Source: Ligilactobacillus hayakitensis DSM 18933 = JCM 14209
GTDB lineage: Bacteria; Bacillota; Bacilli; Lactobacillales; Lactobacillaceae
Length of the DNA: 64,000 nucleotides
Assembly (NCBI RefSeq): GCF_000615845.1
Contig: NZ_BAML01000003.1
Location: 1-64,000 of the forward strand
Reading direction: 5' to 3'
The position numbers were made by a program, and so were the translations under genes. The notes beneath the pieces were generated by a model. That model saw only the letters and a program-made list of their open reading frames with translations. It ran no database searches and was not told the origin of the DNA. Positions within the stretch are counted from its first letter, which is position 1, and every line of letters begins with the position of its first letter. This document shows, in pieces, positions 49,389 to 59,726 of the stretch.

Positions 49389-49670
49389 TTAATTTTTAAG
49401 ATTAACTCCATTTTTTCGCAAATATTCCAATTTTTTATCTCTACTTTGATGCTTAAACTCATACTCTTTTTTTAGAGCTTCATTTTTAGTTTCAAATTCC
49501 TCATGGTAAATCATTTTTAAAGGATGTCGACTTTTTACTCTAGTATATTTTGCACCAGTTCCATTTGAATGTTGCTTAAATCTTCTCTGTAAATCAGTCG
49601 TAAAACCACCGTATAATGTATTATCAGCACATAAGAGGACATAAAAATAATATATTTGTTTACTTCCCAT
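49389..49670 (-). CDS. GIY-YIG nuclease-like protein (YazA/UPF0213 type)
   Basis: This protein of about 93 aa has YYFYVLLCADNTLYGGFTTDLQRRFKQHSNG, the UPF0213 version of the GIY-YIG fold, with the following arginine and later conserved KKEYEFKHQSR. Cellular role is unsettled. The ATG at 49670 overlaps the end of the upstream methyltransferase gene; the longer frame lies inside that gene. This is the yabB-yazA pair of bacilli. Confidence 0.9.
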   Translation of the reverse strand: MGSKQIYYFYVLLCADNTLYGGFTTDLQRRFKQHSNGTGAKYTRVKSRHPLKMIYHEEFETKNEALKKEYEFKHQSRDKKLEYLRKNGVNLKN

Positions 49671-50424
49671 ATAAAAGTTCCCTAACAATTCCGGTATACT
49701 GCCCCTTTTCATCTGCAATTGTAATTGGGTATAGGTATCTAAGACCACCCTTTTTTCCGGCCTTAATTCCCTGTACTAAAACCATATTAGCTTCTTTACC
49801 AGGTTTGGGATGAACCATTTGAATTTTCTTAGGTTCAATATTGTATCTTCTCATCTTATCTAACATTTCTAATAATCGATCTGGTCGATACACAAAATTT
49901 ATTTTTCCACCAAATTTAAGTAAACCACTGGAAACTTTAATGATTTGTTCTAAATTAACGGTAATTTCATGGCGTGCAATTGCATAATGTTGATTTTCAT
50001 TTTTTTGACTCATATCTGAGTTAAGAAAATATGGTGGATTACATGTAATCATATCAACTGAATCTTTTTTTATTTGATTTCCTAATTGATTTAAATCTTG
50101 ATTAATAACACTAATTTTTTCAGCTAAATCATTTAATTCAATCGATCTTTTTGCCATATTTGCTAACCGTTCTTGAATTTCAACTTCAATAATTTCTCCG
50201 TTAACTTTATTACTCATAAAAATTCCTACTGCACCATTACCAGCACACAAGTCAACAACTTTTGCTCCTTTTTTCATCACAGGATTTGCAAAATTTGCTA
50301 GCAAAACAGCATCAATTGAAAACGAAAATACATTAGGGCTTTGAATTATCCTAAAGTCATTTGAGTACAATTGGTCAATACGTTCATCATCTAATAATTT
50401 CACTTTATTCAAATTTAATTCCAT
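49660..50424 (-). CDS. tRNA1(Val) (adenine-N6)-methyltransferase-like protein (YabB/TrmN6)
   Basis: This 254-aa SAM-dependent methyltransferase has motif I VDLCAGNGAVGIF and the N6-adenine catalytic NPPYF (MITCNPPYFLNS). The family modifies A37 of tRNA-Val in E. coli; target in this organism is inferred. An AAGGA sequence sits too close to the ATG at 50424, so the exact start is uncertain. It is followed directly by the GIY-YIG gene. Confidence 0.88.
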   Translation of the reverse strand: MELNLNKVKLLDDERIDQLYSNDFRIIQSPNVFSFSIDAVLLANFANPVMKKGAKVVDLCAGNGAVGIFMSNKVNGEIIEVEIQERLANMAKRSIELNDLAEKISVINQDLNQLGNQIKKDSVDMITCNPPYFLNSDMSQKNENQHYAIARHEITVNLEQIIKVSSGLLKFGGKINFVYRPDRLLEMLDKMRRYNIEPKKIQMVHPKPGKEANMVLVQGIKAGKKGGLRYLYPITIADEKGQYTGIVRELLYGK

Positions 50425-50507
50425 TCCTTCTATAATTTTCCTTGAAAGTTTATTAAAATTTGCATACTATTAGGTAGTATATCAGATTAAGGAGAGGTTG
50501 TCTTTAG

Positions 50508-51137
50508 ATGTTCTATTCATTTATTCGAGCTGTTGCACAAATAATCATTTATATAATCAATGGAAAACCTAAAATATTAAACAAGGAAAATTTACCCGAA
50601 GGAAATTACATTTTAGTGGGTCCCCATCGAACATGGTTTGATCCAATTTATTTTGCTTTGAGCGCTAGTCCAAAGAAGTTTTCTTTCATGGCAAAAAAAG
50701 AACTCTTTAAGAATCCGATTTTAAAGTATATTCTTGTTCATGCAAATGCATTTCCAGTTGACCGTGAAAATCCAGGTCCTTCAGCTGTTAAAACACCAGT
50801 TAAATGGTTGAAACAACGTGATTTATCCTTGATTATGTATCCTTCTGGCACAAGACATTCACAATCATTGAAAGGCGGCGTTACATTAATCGCTAAACTT
50901 TCTGGTGTGCCTATCGTACCAGCGGTGTATCAAGGACCTTTAACTTTTAAAGGCTTATTTTCTCGTAAAAAAACTTTTATGGCCTTTGGAGAACCTATAA
51001 TTGTCGACAGAAAACGCAAACTTGATGATGTGTACCAACAAGAAATTATCAAAGCAATGGAATTAGAATTTGAAAAACTCGATAAGCAAATTAATCCAAA
51101 GTTTGTTTACGTTGACCCTAGTCAAAAAAATAAATAG
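50508..51137 (+). CDS. plsC: 1-acyl-sn-glycerol-3-phosphate acyltransferase
   Basis: This 209-aa membrane-associated enzyme makes phosphatidic acid, the substrate of CdsA. The catalytic H(x4)D box is seen in GPHRTWFDPIYF, and the YPSGTRH and VPIVPAVYQG motifs match the acyltransferase family. It has an N-terminal hydrophobic segment. GGAGAGG lies upstream. It is divergent from the yabB-type gene and ends at a bidirectional terminator. Confidence 0.92.
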   Translation: MFYSFIRAVAQIIIYIINGKPKILNKENLPEGNYILVGPHRTWFDPIYFALSASPKKFSFMAKKELFKNPILKYILVHANAFPVDRENPGPSAVKTPVKWLKQRDLSLIMYPSGTRHSQSLKGGVTLIAKLSGVPIVPAVYQGPLTFKGLFSRKKTFMAFGEPIIVDRKRKLDDVYQQEIIKAMELEFEKLDKQINPKFVYVDPSQKNK

Positions 51138-51148
51138 TAAAGCAAAAT

Positions 51149-51186
51149 AAAAGACCTGATAAATCTGAGATTTATCAGGTCTTTTT
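51149..51186. terminator. Bidirectional terminator between plsC and yneF
   Basis: A 17-bp perfect stem (AAAAGACCTGATAAATC and its complement) with a three-base loop and T-runs, between convergent genes. Confidence 0.93.
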
Positions 51187-51222
51187 TATCAGAAATAACT
51201 AAAATTAAATTATTTAATTCAA

Positions 51223-51444
51223 TTACTTGCCGTAGTTACTCTTCATTGCACTCATCATTTGTTTGAGGCGTTTTTCTGATGGTTTTTGGCCCATTTGTGC
51301 CATCATTTGGCGCATCATTTGTTCGTTAATTGGTGGATTTTTCTTAAGATAATCTTCCATATATTTTCTTGCTGCAAAAAATCCGCCAGCAAAACCTAAT
51401 ACTAATGCAATGATTACTACAATAATCCATGCTCCTGTACCCAT
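51223..51444 (-). CDS. YneF family small membrane protein
   Basis: This 73-aa protein has an N-terminal TM helix (about 5-27) followed by [40 protein letters not shown], the unmistakable YneF pattern. Function is unknown. AAGGAG lies upstream of the ATG. It appears monocistronic. Confidence 0.9.
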   Translation of the reverse strand: MGTGAWIIVVIIALVLGFAGGFFAARKYMEDYLKKNPPINEQMMRQMMAQMGQKPSEKRLKQMMSAMKSNYGK

Positions 51445-51534
51445 AGTATCAAACTCCTTACATTCTTAATTACATTTCTAGTTTAACTAAAATATATCTA
51501 AAAATAAAGTCCAAGTTCAATTAATTAATATATT

Positions 51535-51789
51535 TTAATCGTCACGAAGTCCACGCTTACGTTGAATTTCCTTTACTTTTTCAGGCGTTACTTCTTTTCC
51601 GTTCTTATCAAATACTTGAAGCATTTCAACATGACTTCTAAAATTTTCACGGAACATCGCTAAGTATGTTTCTCTTAGCTTTTTTTGTTCTAAAATTTCA
51701 TCTTCAGTTAAGCCTTCGCTCTTTTTTTTCTTTGCCAATTCATTAATTCGATTAATTAATTCTTGTGGAATCCCATTATTTTCAGCCAT
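51535..51789 (-). CDS. DUF896 family protein (YnzC-like)
   Basis: This 84-aa helical protein contains INRINELAKKKKSEGLTEDEILEQKKLRETYLAMFRENFR, the DUF896/YnzC signature. In Bacillus it is part of the SOS-induced yneA operon; here it follows recN, also a DNA-repair gene, 9 bases downstream. Confidence 0.9.
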   Translation of the reverse strand: MAENNGIPQELINRINELAKKKKSEGLTEDEILEQKKLRETYLAMFRENFRSHVEMLQVFDKNGKEVTPEKVKEIQRKRGLRDD

Positions 51790-51798
51790 TTGTTTCTC

Positions 51799-53481
51799 CT
51801 ATCTTTGTTTTAAATTTTGCAACATTTTTATCATTTCTGTTGCATGTTCTATTGTTAGTGTGGTAATTTCAGTTCCTGATAGCATTCTTGCTAATTCTTT
51901 AATTCTCATTTCACCTTCAAGATATGTTATCGCTGTTTCAGTTCTGCCATTCTTTATATCTTTTGCAATAAAGTAATGATGATCAGCAATAGCTGCAACT
52001 TGTGGTAAATGCGAAATACATAGAACTTGCGAATTCTTACCAATTTGACTTATTTTTTCTGCTATCGCTTGTGCAACACGACCACTAACCCCAGTATCAA
52101 CTTCATCAAAAATAATACTAGTAACCCCTGTTCCTTGTGAAAAAATTGTTTTTAACGCTAACATCATACGAGAAAGTTCCCCACCCGATGCAATCTTAGC
52201 AAGCGGTCCCATTTCTTCACCTGGATTAGTTTGAATATAAAATTCAATTTTATCTTGACCTAAGCTTGTTAATTTGTCAAGTTTTTCAAATTTTACTTTA
52301 AACACTGCTTTATCCATGTATAGTTGGCTCAATTGTTCATGAACAGAGTTTTCTAATTTCAGTGCAGTTTGTTTGCGTAAAGTTGTAATCTCATCAGCTA
52401 ATTTTTGCGATTGCTCAAAATATAATGCTAATCTTTTCTTTTGCTCATCAACATTTTCTTCTGAATTTTGCATATTTTCAAGTTCTGTAGTTATTTGTTC
52501 GTGATAATTTAGAATTTCATCAATCGAATCACCATATTTTCGCTTTAATTGATGAATCACTTCTAAGCGCTGCTCAATTTCATCTAAGCGTCCTTGGTCA
52601 AATTCCATCATATCAAGCTCATTCACTACTTCTCTAGATACGTCTTCTAGTTCATAATAAACATTTGAAATGTTTTCACTGATATGTTGTAAGCTTTCAG
52701 ATAGATCCGATACTTTTTGGATTCCCTCCATCGCTTCTCCTAATTTACCAAGTACATCTAGATTTTCACCAGATAAAATTTGATAACTGTGTTCTAACGC
52801 TGCGTATATTGATTGAAAATTATCAAGTTTATTTTTTTCTTCAAGTAACTGCTGATCTTCATTCTTCTTTAGACCAGCTGCTTCGATTTCATCAGCTTGA
52901 TATTTCAACATATCTAAACGTTGGTTCCATGCTTGTTCATCTTTTTCTCTTTGCAATAATTCTTTATTTAATTGCTTGTATTGCTGAAATGTTTCACTAT
53001 AAGCAGCATGTTTTTCTGCAATTTTTTTATTAAAACTATCCAATAGTATGATATGATTTTCTGAACGCATTAACTCTTGGTGTTCATTTTGACCGTGAAT
53101 ATCAATTAATGTTGTACCAATCTTTTTTAAAACGGTTAAATTAACTAACATCCCGTTCACACGACAAACATTTCTTCCTGCTTTATATAATTCACGCTGT
53201 AAAATAAGCTGATCATCATCATAATCAATTCCAAATTCTTCTAAAACCTTAAATGTTTTTGCGTTTGCTGGTAACTTAAATTGCCCTTGAATTACAGCTT
53301 TTTTTTTACCTTTTCGGATAAATTCCGTCGAACCCCGGCCTCCGCCTAAAAGTCCTAACGCATCAATAATGATTGATTTTCCTGCGCCGGTTTCTCCGGT
53401 TAGAACAGTCATATTATCCTTAAAATTTATATCCATTCTATCGATAATCGCAAAATCATTTATAACTAACTCTTGTAACAT
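51799..53481 (-). CDS. recN: DNA repair protein RecN
   Basis: This 560-aa SMC-like ATPase acts in double-strand break repair. Walker A GETGAGKS is near residue 30. Long coiled coils flank the middle (about 160-360), and the signature SGGELSRMMLAL and Walker B SIIFDEVDTGVSG lie near the C-terminus. Gene order argR-recN is conserved in Firmicutes. All motifs are intact. Confidence 0.96.
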   Translation of the reverse strand: MLQELVINDFAIIDRMDINFKDNMTVLTGETGAGKSIIIDALGLLGGGRGSTEFIRKGKKKAVIQGQFKLPANAKTFKVLEEFGIDYDDDQLILQRELYKAGRNVCRVNGMLVNLTVLKKIGTTLIDIHGQNEHQELMRSENHIILLDSFNKKIAEKHAAYSETFQQYKQLNKELLQREKDEQAWNQRLDMLKYQADEIEAAGLKKNEDQQLLEEKNKLDNFQSIYAALEHSYQILSGENLDVLGKLGEAMEGIQKVSDLSESLQHISENISNVYYELEDVSREVVNELDMMEFDQGRLDEIEQRLEVIHQLKRKYGDSIDEILNYHEQITTELENMQNSEENVDEQKKRLALYFEQSQKLADEITTLRKQTALKLENSVHEQLSQLYMDKAVFKVKFEKLDKLTSLGQDKIEFYIQTNPGEEMGPLAKIASGGELSRMMLALKTIFSQGTGVTSIIFDEVDTGVSGRVAQAIAEKISQIGKNSQVLCISHLPQVAAIADHHYFIAKDIKNGRTETAITYLEGEMRIKELARMLSGTEITTLTIEHATEMIKMLQNLKQR

Positions 53482-53493
53482 CTCATCACCCTA

Positions 53494-53952
53494 TTATTGT
53501 ACTCCAATTAATTCCAAAAGCTTCTCGAATAAATCTATTGCTTCTTGATTTGAGTATGCAAATACCATCACTGACGAATCATCACTTAGTGTAGCGAATA
53601 CTTCTTTATACCCAACTTTTTCAATCAAATTAGAAACAGCAGGTCCACTACCAGGAATGACTTTAAAAAAAATCATTTTTTCAGCAATATTTGAGCTAAC
53701 ATATGATTCTGAAAGTGTGTCTTTTAATTTTTTTTGGACATCAATTTCCTTCAAGGTTGGGACACTATAGCGATAACTCCCATTTTTTGTTGGTAATTTA
53801 ATTAGTTGCATCTCTTTAACATCCCTTGAAATTGTAGCTTGTGTCACTTCAATCCCTTGATTAAGTAATAATTGCACAATATCATCTTGTTTATAAATTT
53901 CAAATTTTTGTAAAATTTCTCTAATTAACTTTTGCCTAACTTGTTTTCGCAT
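53494..53952 (-). CDS. argR: Arginine repressor ArgR
   Basis: This 152-aa regulator of arginine metabolism has an N-terminal winged helix (residues 1-70; the SR in QATISRDVKEMQLIKLP is diagnostic) and a C-terminal oligomerisation/arginine-binding domain with PGSGPAVSNLIEKV and SDDSSVMVF, where the two Asp residues correspond to the arginine contacts. It sits between tlyA and recN as in other Firmicutes. Confidence 0.94.
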   Translation of the reverse strand: MRKQVRQKLIREILQKFEIYKQDDIVQLLLNQGIEVTQATISRDVKEMQLIKLPTKNGSYRYSVPTLKEIDVQKKLKDTLSESYVSSNIAEKMIFFKVIPGSGPAVSNLIEKVGYKEVFATLSDDSSVMVFAYSNQEAIDLFEKLLELIGVQ

Positions 53953-53971
53953 TAGTCCCCCTCCTTGGTTA

Positions 53972-54790
53972 TTATTTTTTATCTAATGTCGCATGAGCGT
54001 TTTTCACTACTTCTTCAGCAGAAACATCAGCATCAATCTTTCCTAATTCTTCAGATGCAGAAAGATGAATTAAAAATTCAATATTACCTTCTCCACCGGT
54101 AATTGGAGAAAAACTTAAATCTTTAACATCATACTTTTCTTTTACAGCAAAATTTATAATATCATTTATTACTTCTAAATGAACATTGGCATCACGAACA
54201 ATTCCATGCTTACCAACTTTTTCTTTTCCTGCTTCAAATTGAGGTTTAATTAACGCTACGACGTCTCCATTAGTCTTAATAATTTTATGTAATGTTGGTA
54301 AAATTAAATGCAATGAGATGAAAGAAACATCAATTGAAGCAAACTCTGGTTGACCCTCTGTAAAATCTTCTAACTTAGAATATCTAAAGTTAGTATTTTC
54401 CATGACGATTACCCTTTCATCAGATCGTAACTTCCATGCTAATTGGTTAGTACCTACATCTAATGCATAACTTTTAGCAACGCCTTTATGCAAACCAACA
54501 TCTGTAAATCCACCTGTCGAAGAACCAATATCTAACATAATTTTATTTTTGACGTTAATTTTAAATTCTTTTAACGCTTTTTCTAGTTTCAACCCCCCAC
54601 GACTTACATAAGGCATCTTAGTTCCCTTAAAATGTAATTCAGTATCTTCTGGAATTTTCATTCCTGGCTTATCTAGACGTTCCTCATTTTCTCCTAAAAT
54701 CTCTCCAGCCATTACAGCTCTTTTAGCTTGTTCGCGAGTATCAAATAACCCTTGCTTAACAAGTAATACATCTACACGTTCTTTTTTCAT
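53972..54790 (-). CDS. tlyA: TlyA family rRNA (cytidine-2'-O)-methyltransferase
   Basis: This 272-aa protein has an N-terminal S4 RNA-binding domain (KERVDVLLVKQGLFDTREQAKRAVMAGEI) and an FtsJ-like methyltransferase domain with the SAM motif MLDIGSSTGGFTDVGL and KPQFEAGKEKVGKHGIVRD. Older annotation calls it hemolysin; rRNA methylation is the established activity in mycobacteria. It follows ispA by zero bases. Confidence 0.93.
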   Translation of the reverse strand: MKKERVDVLLVKQGLFDTREQAKRAVMAGEILGENEERLDKPGMKIPEDTELHFKGTKMPYVSRGGLKLEKALKEFKINVKNKIMLDIGSSTGGFTDVGLHKGVAKSYALDVGTNQLAWKLRSDERVIVMENTNFRYSKLEDFTEGQPEFASIDVSFISLHLILPTLHKIIKTNGDVVALIKPQFEAGKEKVGKHGIVRDANVHLEVINDIINFAVKEKYDVKDLSFSPITGGEGNIEFLIHLSASEELGKIDADVSAEEVVKNAHATLDKK

Positions 54791-55684
54791 TTATATTTTC
54801 CCTACTTTAAAATATTTTAATATCATTTTCATAAATTCAATCTTTGTTCCTTGTGCCTCTAATTTTAATAAAACATCATCAATTTGGAACAAGACTTGAT
54901 CTAACTTATCTTGTGCACCTTTTAATCCCAGTAAATTTGGATACGTATTTTTATTTTCATTAAGATCTTTATGAACTTTTTTTCCTAATTTTTCTTGACT
55001 ACCAACTACATCTAAAATATCGTCATAAATTTGAAAAGCTAGTCCAAAAAGTTCTCCATATTTTACAATTAGTTCTTGCTGTTTTTTATCGGCATTTGCT
55101 AGTTGCGCCCCGGCTAAACAAGCATACTTTAATAATGCTCCTGTTTTTCCTTCGTGTACATGTTGTACTTGTTCTAGGGTATATGTCGTTTTTTCACCTA
55201 AAATATCTCCAACTTGTCCATCAATCATTGCTCTTGGCCCAGAAGCATCCGACAACTCATCAATCAATTTAACTTTTAACGCTGGCGCTAATGATTCACT
55301 CGTGGTAATCACTTTAAAAGCTTCGGTTAGTAACGCATCCCCTGACAAAATGGCAATTGCTTCTCCAAACTGCTTATGATTTGTTGGCATTCCCCGACGT
55401 AAATCATCATTATCCATCGCTGGAAGATCGTCATGAATCAAAGAATATGTATGGACTAATTCCAGTGCGCTTCCCACACGATACGCATCATCACTTATCG
55501 GAGTATTCAATGCGTCTAATATAATAAAAATTAATAATGGTCGAATTCTTTTTCCACCTGCTTTAACAGAATAAAGCATTGCTTGCTTTAGAAATGGATG
55601 ACATTGAATTTTGTTTAAATATTCTTCGATATACTGGTTAAACTGAGTAATTTTTTCTTCTTCAAAAATTTTAAAATTATTCAT
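54791..55684 (-). CDS. ispA: Short-chain polyprenyl synthetase (farnesyl diphosphate synthase)
   Basis: This 297-aa trans-prenyltransferase has the first Asp-rich motif [15 protein letters not shown] and the second [11 protein letters not shown], and the KAGGKRIRP substrate motif. Length, neighbours (xseB, tlyA) and motif style fit IspA, producing farnesyl diphosphate for UppS. It overlaps xseB by eight bases. Confidence 0.94.
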   Translation of the reverse strand: MNNFKIFEEEKITQFNQYIEEYLNKIQCHPFLKQAMLYSVKAGGKRIRPLLIFIILDALNTPISDDAYRVGSALELVHTYSLIHDDLPAMDNDDLRRGMPTNHKQFGEAIAILSGDALLTEAFKVITTSESLAPALKVKLIDELSDASGPRAMIDGQVGDILGEKTTYTLEQVQHVHEGKTGALLKYACLAGAQLANADKKQQELIVKYGELFGLAFQIYDDILDVVGSQEKLGKKVHKDLNENKNTYPNLLGLKGAQDKLDQVLFQIDDVLLKLEAQGTKIEFMKMILKYFKVGKI

Positions 55685-55907
55685 AATCTGGGTCCCTATC
55701 GAAATCTACTTCATCGCCATTTTCATTTATTACTTTGGTTAATGTTCTTTCAGCTTGCGCAAGTGTTTGTTGTAATTCATTACTTAATTTTACGCCTTCT
55801 TCAAATGATTTTAAGGCTTCTTCAAGTGGCACATCGCCACTTTCTAATTTATTTACAATTGTTTCTAACTTTTTTAAATTATCTTCAAATTTAACTTGTT
55901 CCGTCAT
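55677..55907 (-). CDS. xseB: Exodeoxyribonuclease VII small subunit
   Basis: This 76-aa protein has [36 protein letters not shown], the XseB signature helix-turn-helix. It lies one base after xseA. Confidence 0.95.
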   Translation of the reverse strand: MTEQVKFEDNLKKLETIVNKLESGDVPLEEALKSFEEGVKLSNELQQTLAQAERTLTKVINENGDEVDFDRDPDYE

Positions 55908-55908
55908 C

Positions 55909-57249
55909 TTAATTCTCCTTTTTGATTTCTTGAATTGTGGCCGTTATTTTTCCGTCATTCAAATGAATTTCAAGATTTTCTTTAACTTCCACATCATCAA
56001 CCGATTTTAATATTTTATCTTTTTGCGTAACAAAACTATAACCACGTGACATAACTTTTAACGGGCTTAACATATCAAGAGCATCTATTTGCTTTAATAA
56101 ATCACTCTTTTTATTTTGATATAACTTATTAATCGCATAATCTAACTGCTTTGTTTTTATTTTCACTTGTCCTTGATACTCACTAATTTTGTATCTTGGC
56201 GTTGCAGCATTTAATCGTCCTACTAGTTCTAGATATTCCCGATTATTTGCTTGAATTTGATTCTCAATTTTATTTTTCGCTCTAATTAGTAATGTATCAA
56301 CCCGTTGTATATATGAATTATACAATTGATCAGGATGTTTAAATACGTATGATGATTTGATTTTTAATAAAATATTTTGGTAGGCATCTATCTTATCTTT
56401 TAGTATTCGATAAATTCGATTTTGATATTCGCCAATTTTTTGAATTTCTTCAGTTAACACCGGTGTTGCTAATTCCGCCGCTGCCGTTGGAGTTGCGGCA
56501 CGCATATCAGCAACATAATCGGCTAAGGTTGTATCCGTTTCATGACCAACAGATGAAATCACGGGAATTTCACTTTCATAAATTGCCCTTACAACACGTT
56601 CATCATTAAAACACCAAAGATCTTCAATTGATCCCCCACCACGACCAATGATAATTGTATCAAAACCACCATTTAAATTAAGTTCTTTCAATCTGCCAAC
56701 GATCGAATCAACTGCTTCATTTCCCTGAACAACTGCTGGAAATAATACTAATTGAGCAATACCGTAACGTCGTTTGACTGTTGCCATAATATCCTTTATT
56801 ACCGCTCCAGAAGGACTAGTAATCACCGCAATCCGCTTAGGATATTTAACTAATTTTCTTTTATGCCTTGCATCAAACAAACCTTCTTGTGTTAATTTTG
56901 TTTTTAACTGCTCATAGGCCTGATATAAAGCACCAACACCATCTGGTTGAATATCATCGATAATTATTTGGTATTTTCCAGTTGGTTCATATAAAGTTAC
57001 TTGTCCGCGAAACAAGCATTTCATTCCGTCTTCAATTTCAAACTTTAAATTCTTTAACTTATGTGCGAACAAAACAGCATTCATCGTTGCGTGATCATCT
57101 TTAATCACGAAGTACTTGTGACTACTTTTAGGATTATAATTTGAAATTTCTCCTGTTAAATAAACCGTTCCCAAATACGGATCGTTTGCAAATTTTGCAT
57201 GAATATATTTGTTTAACGCCGAGACTGTTAAATACTTTGTATCATTCAT
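55909..57249 (-). CDS. xseA: Exodeoxyribonuclease VII large subunit
   Basis: This 446-aa single-strand exonuclease subunit has an N-terminal OB fold (about 1-100: [23 protein letters not shown]), the catalytic domain with [23 protein letters not shown] and [26 protein letters not shown], then a helical C-terminal region. All conserved blocks are present. It overlaps folD by eight bases. Confidence 0.96.
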   Translation of the reverse strand: MNDTKYLTVSALNKYIHAKFANDPYLGTVYLTGEISNYNPKSSHKYFVIKDDHATMNAVLFAHKLKNLKFEIEDGMKCLFRGQVTLYEPTGKYQIIIDDIQPDGVGALYQAYEQLKTKLTQEGLFDARHKRKLVKYPKRIAVITSPSGAVIKDIMATVKRRYGIAQLVLFPAVVQGNEAVDSIVGRLKELNLNGGFDTIIIGRGGGSIEDLWCFNDERVVRAIYESEIPVISSVGHETDTTLADYVADMRAATPTAAAELATPVLTEEIQKIGEYQNRIYRILKDKIDAYQNILLKIKSSYVFKHPDQLYNSYIQRVDTLLIRAKNKIENQIQANNREYLELVGRLNAATPRYKISEYQGQVKIKTKQLDYAINKLYQNKKSDLLKQIDALDMLSPLKVMSRGYSFVTQKDKILKSVDDVEVKENLEIHLNDGKITATIQEIKKEN

Positions 57250-58099
57250 TATTTATCCTCTTTTCAGCCAATTCAATCGTTTGTTGCATCAACATCGTAA
57301 TTGTCATTGGACCAACTCCGCCTGGAACTGGTGTTAAATACTTTACTTTCTTACTTACACTAGTTTGATTAACATCACCAACCAGTTTTCCTGCTTTATT
57401 TCGGTTCATCCCTACATCAATAACAATTGCATCATCTTTCAAATACGTTGCATCAATAAATTCAGCTTTCCCTATTGCTACTATCACGATATCAGCTTGA
57501 CGAGTAATTTTTTTTAAATTTTTAGTCTTACTATGCGTAATTGTAACAGTAGCATCCTCATTTAGCATAAATGCTGCCATTGGACGGCCAACAATATTAC
57601 TTCTACCAATTATAACAACATTTTTGCCACTAATTTCAAGATTGTAATATTTTAATAACTCCATTATTCCTCGAGGAGTACATGGTTGAGGACCAATTTC
57701 ATTTGTAAATAACTTACCCATATTAACAGGATGAAACCCATCAACATCTTTATTCGGTAAAATACGTTGTGTCACTTTACTTTCGTCAATTTGCTTTGGT
57801 AATGGGAGCTGTACTAATATTCCATCAACTGTTGCGTCGTTATTTAATTCATCAATTTTTTTAATTAGCTCATTTTCTGAAATATTCTTATCAAAATTAA
57901 TATTTAAGGTCTCAATTCCTAATTTTTCAGCCGTTATTTGCTTATTTCTGACATAAACCTTACTAGCAGCATTATTCCCCACTAGAATCACTGCCAACTT
58001 AGGAAGTATACCCTTTTGTCTTAATGAAGAAACTCTTTTTTTCAATTTAATTTGAAGTTCTTTTGAAACTTTTTTGCCATCAATTAAATTTACGTTCAA
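57242..58099 (-). CDS. folD: Bifunctional methylenetetrahydrofolate dehydrogenase / cyclohydrolase
   Basis: This 285-aa enzyme interconverts one-carbon folates. The catalytic lysine is in SKVYVRNK; DGILVQLPLPK, GRSNIVGRPMA (NADP fold) and TPVPGGVGPMTITML are diagnostic. It heads the folD-xseA-xseB-ispA-tlyA-argR-recN block. Confidence 0.96.
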   Translation of the reverse strand: MNVNLIDGKKVSKELQIKLKKRVSSLRQKGILPKLAVILVGNNAASKVYVRNKQITAEKLGIETLNINFDKNISENELIKKIDELNNDATVDGILVQLPLPKQIDESKVTQRILPNKDVDGFHPVNMGKLFTNEIGPQPCTPRGIMELLKYYNLEISGKNVVIIGRSNIVGRPMAAFMLNEDATVTITHSKTKNLKKITRQADIVIVAIGKAEFIDATYLKDDAIVIDVGMNRNKAGKLVGDVNQTSVSKKVKYLTPVPGGVGPMTITMLMQQTIELAEKRINNE

Positions 58100-58187
58100 A
58101 TCATGTTCACTCCGTTCTATTAGTACTTTGATTTTACCATATTAAGCAATCAATTATTCACATTTCATTTTAAAAATAAAATTTAAA

Positions 58188-58229
58188 ATAAAAAAACGTT
58201 CTAACTATCATTAGTTAAAACGTCTTTTT
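58188..58229 (-). terminator. Terminator after nusB
   Basis: AACGTTTTAACTA...TAGTTAGAACGTT with a T-run on the minus strand; it starts immediately at the nusB stop and separates the efp operon from folD. Confidence 0.85.
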
Positions 58230-58631
58230 CTATACCAAGTTTTGAAGTATACCATTAATAAATTTACGTGAAGATTCATCTGTAAAGTCTTTAGCCAATT
58301 GTAATGCTTCATTAAGTGCAACTACATTGGGAACAGATTCAACATACTTAATTTCGTAAATTGATAATCGAAGGATATATAAATCTGCTTTATTTAATCG
58401 AGCTAACGTCCAGCCATTCTTTAAAAATTTACTAATTTCTAAATCAATTTCTTGCATATTATCTAGAACACCATCTACGAGTGTATTTAGATAATTTGGA
58501 ACAACTAGGTCTTCTTCTGAGAAGTTTAATAGTTGTTCAAAAACATCCATTTTATTAGCATCAGGGTTACTATCCATTGCAAATAAAGTTTGAAATGCCA
58601 CTTTTCTTAAATCATGTCTATTCAAGTTCAA
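58230..58631 (-). CDS. nusB: Transcription antitermination factor NusB
   Basis: This helical protein of about 133 aa acts in rRNA antitermination. The N-terminus NRHDLRKVAFQTLFAMD and the C-terminal SRKFINGILQNL are typical. The start is uncertain: the TTG at 58631, one base after the yqhY stop and just behind AGGTGA, gives the family-like M-N-L-N-R-H-D beginning. The ATG further upstream has no ribosome site. Confidence 0.93.
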   Translation of the reverse strand: MNLNRHDLRKVAFQTLFAMDSNPDANKMDVFEQLLNFSEEDLVVPNYLNTLVDGVLDNMQEIDLEISKFLKNGWTLARLNKADLYILRLSIYEIKYVESVPNVVALNEALQLAKDFTDESSRKFINGILQNLV

Positions 58632-58632
58632 T

Positions 58633-59058
58633 TTATTCACCTTCAACTTCTTCATCAAAAAGATTATTCAAATCAACTGATTGTTCTTGCTTTTCAGGAA
58701 CAATTCCTTCGACATGTACATCGACTTCTACTAAGTCAAGTCCAGTCATAAACAATAGTTGTTGACGCACTTTTTCTTGAATTTCTTCAGCTACTTTAGG
58801 AACTGAAACGCCATAATTAAGATAAGCATATACATCTACTTTAAGTACTTCACTATTATTATCTAGCTTAACACCTGTTGAGCGATTTGTTTTTCTAAAT
58901 AAGTTTGAAATACTCTTAGTAAGAGAACCTCTCATTGAGTACACACCGTCTACTTTTGATGCTGCGATACTAATGATTAATTCAATAACCTGTGGTGCTA
59001 TTTCTACTCGACCTAGCCCAGGTTCACTATTTAATACGATATTGTTATCATCAGCCAT
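58633..59058 (-). CDS. Asp23/Gls24 family envelope stress response protein (YqhY)
   Basis: This 141-aa protein has GRVEIAPQVIELIISIAASKVDGVYSMRG and later VDVYAYLNYGVSVPKVAEEIQEKVRQQL, the Asp23 pattern. Position between efp and nusB identifies the YqhY subgroup, linked in Bacillus to acetyl-CoA carboxylase control. No TM segment is present. Confidence 0.92.
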   Translation of the reverse strand: MADDNNIVLNSEPGLGRVEIAPQVIELIISIAASKVDGVYSMRGSLTKSISNLFRKTNRSTGVKLDNNSEVLKVDVYAYLNYGVSVPKVAEEIQEKVRQQLLFMTGLDLVEVDVHVEGIVPEKQEQSVDLNNLFDEEVEGE

Positions 59059-59073
59059 CGAAAATTCCTCCTC

Positions 59074-59634
59074 TTAATTTGCGCGAGAAATATATGTTCC
59101 ATCAACAGTATTGATTGTTAACATGTCTCCTTCGTTAACAAAGAATGGAACTTGGACAACAAGACCAGTTTCCATTGTTGCTGGTTTTGAACCACCTGAT
59201 TGTGTATCACCTTTAATACCTGGTTCAGTTTCTTTAACTTCAAGGTCAACTGTATTTGGTAATTCTACACCAAGTGTTTCAGCACCAAACATGATAATAC
59301 TTACAACCATGTTTTCTTTCAAATATTTAAGTTCTTCTTGAATTTGTGCTGATGGTAATTCTAATTGTTCGTATGTATTTGTATCCATGAATACATAGTT
59401 ATCACCATCTGCATATAAATATTGCATCTTCTTGCGATCGATTTGTGCTTGATTTACTTTTTCACCAGCACGGAAAGTTTTTTCTTGAACGGCACCTGTT
59501 CGTAAGTTCTTTAATTTAGAACGTACAAATGCTGAACCCTTCCCTGGTTTAACATGTTGAAATTCCACAACACGCCATAATTCACCGTCTACTTCAATTG
59601 TAAGACCGTTTTTAAAATCGTTAACTGAAATCAT
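59074..59634 (-). CDS. efp: Elongation factor P
   Basis: This 186-aa protein relieves ribosome stalling at polyproline. It has three beta-barrel domains; the modified-lysine loop is in [14 protein letters not shown] near residue 32, and the C-terminal signature [24 protein letters not shown] is present. It has its own leader with GGAGG upstream. Confidence 0.97.
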   Translation of the reverse strand: MISVNDFKNGLTIEVDGELWRVVEFQHVKPGKGSAFVRSKLKNLRTGAVQEKTFRAGEKVNQAQIDRKKMQYLYADGDNYVFMDTNTYEQLELPSAQIQEELKYLKENMVVSIIMFGAETLGVELPNTVDLEVKETEPGIKGDTQSGGSKPATMETGLVVQVPFFVNEGDMLTINTVDGTYISRAN

Positions 59635-59726
59635 TAAAATTTCCTCCTAAATATAATTATACACTCAAAATCCACTCAATATATCTTATCAGTTATTTAT
59701 ATATTTGTGCAAGAGTATTTATAAAG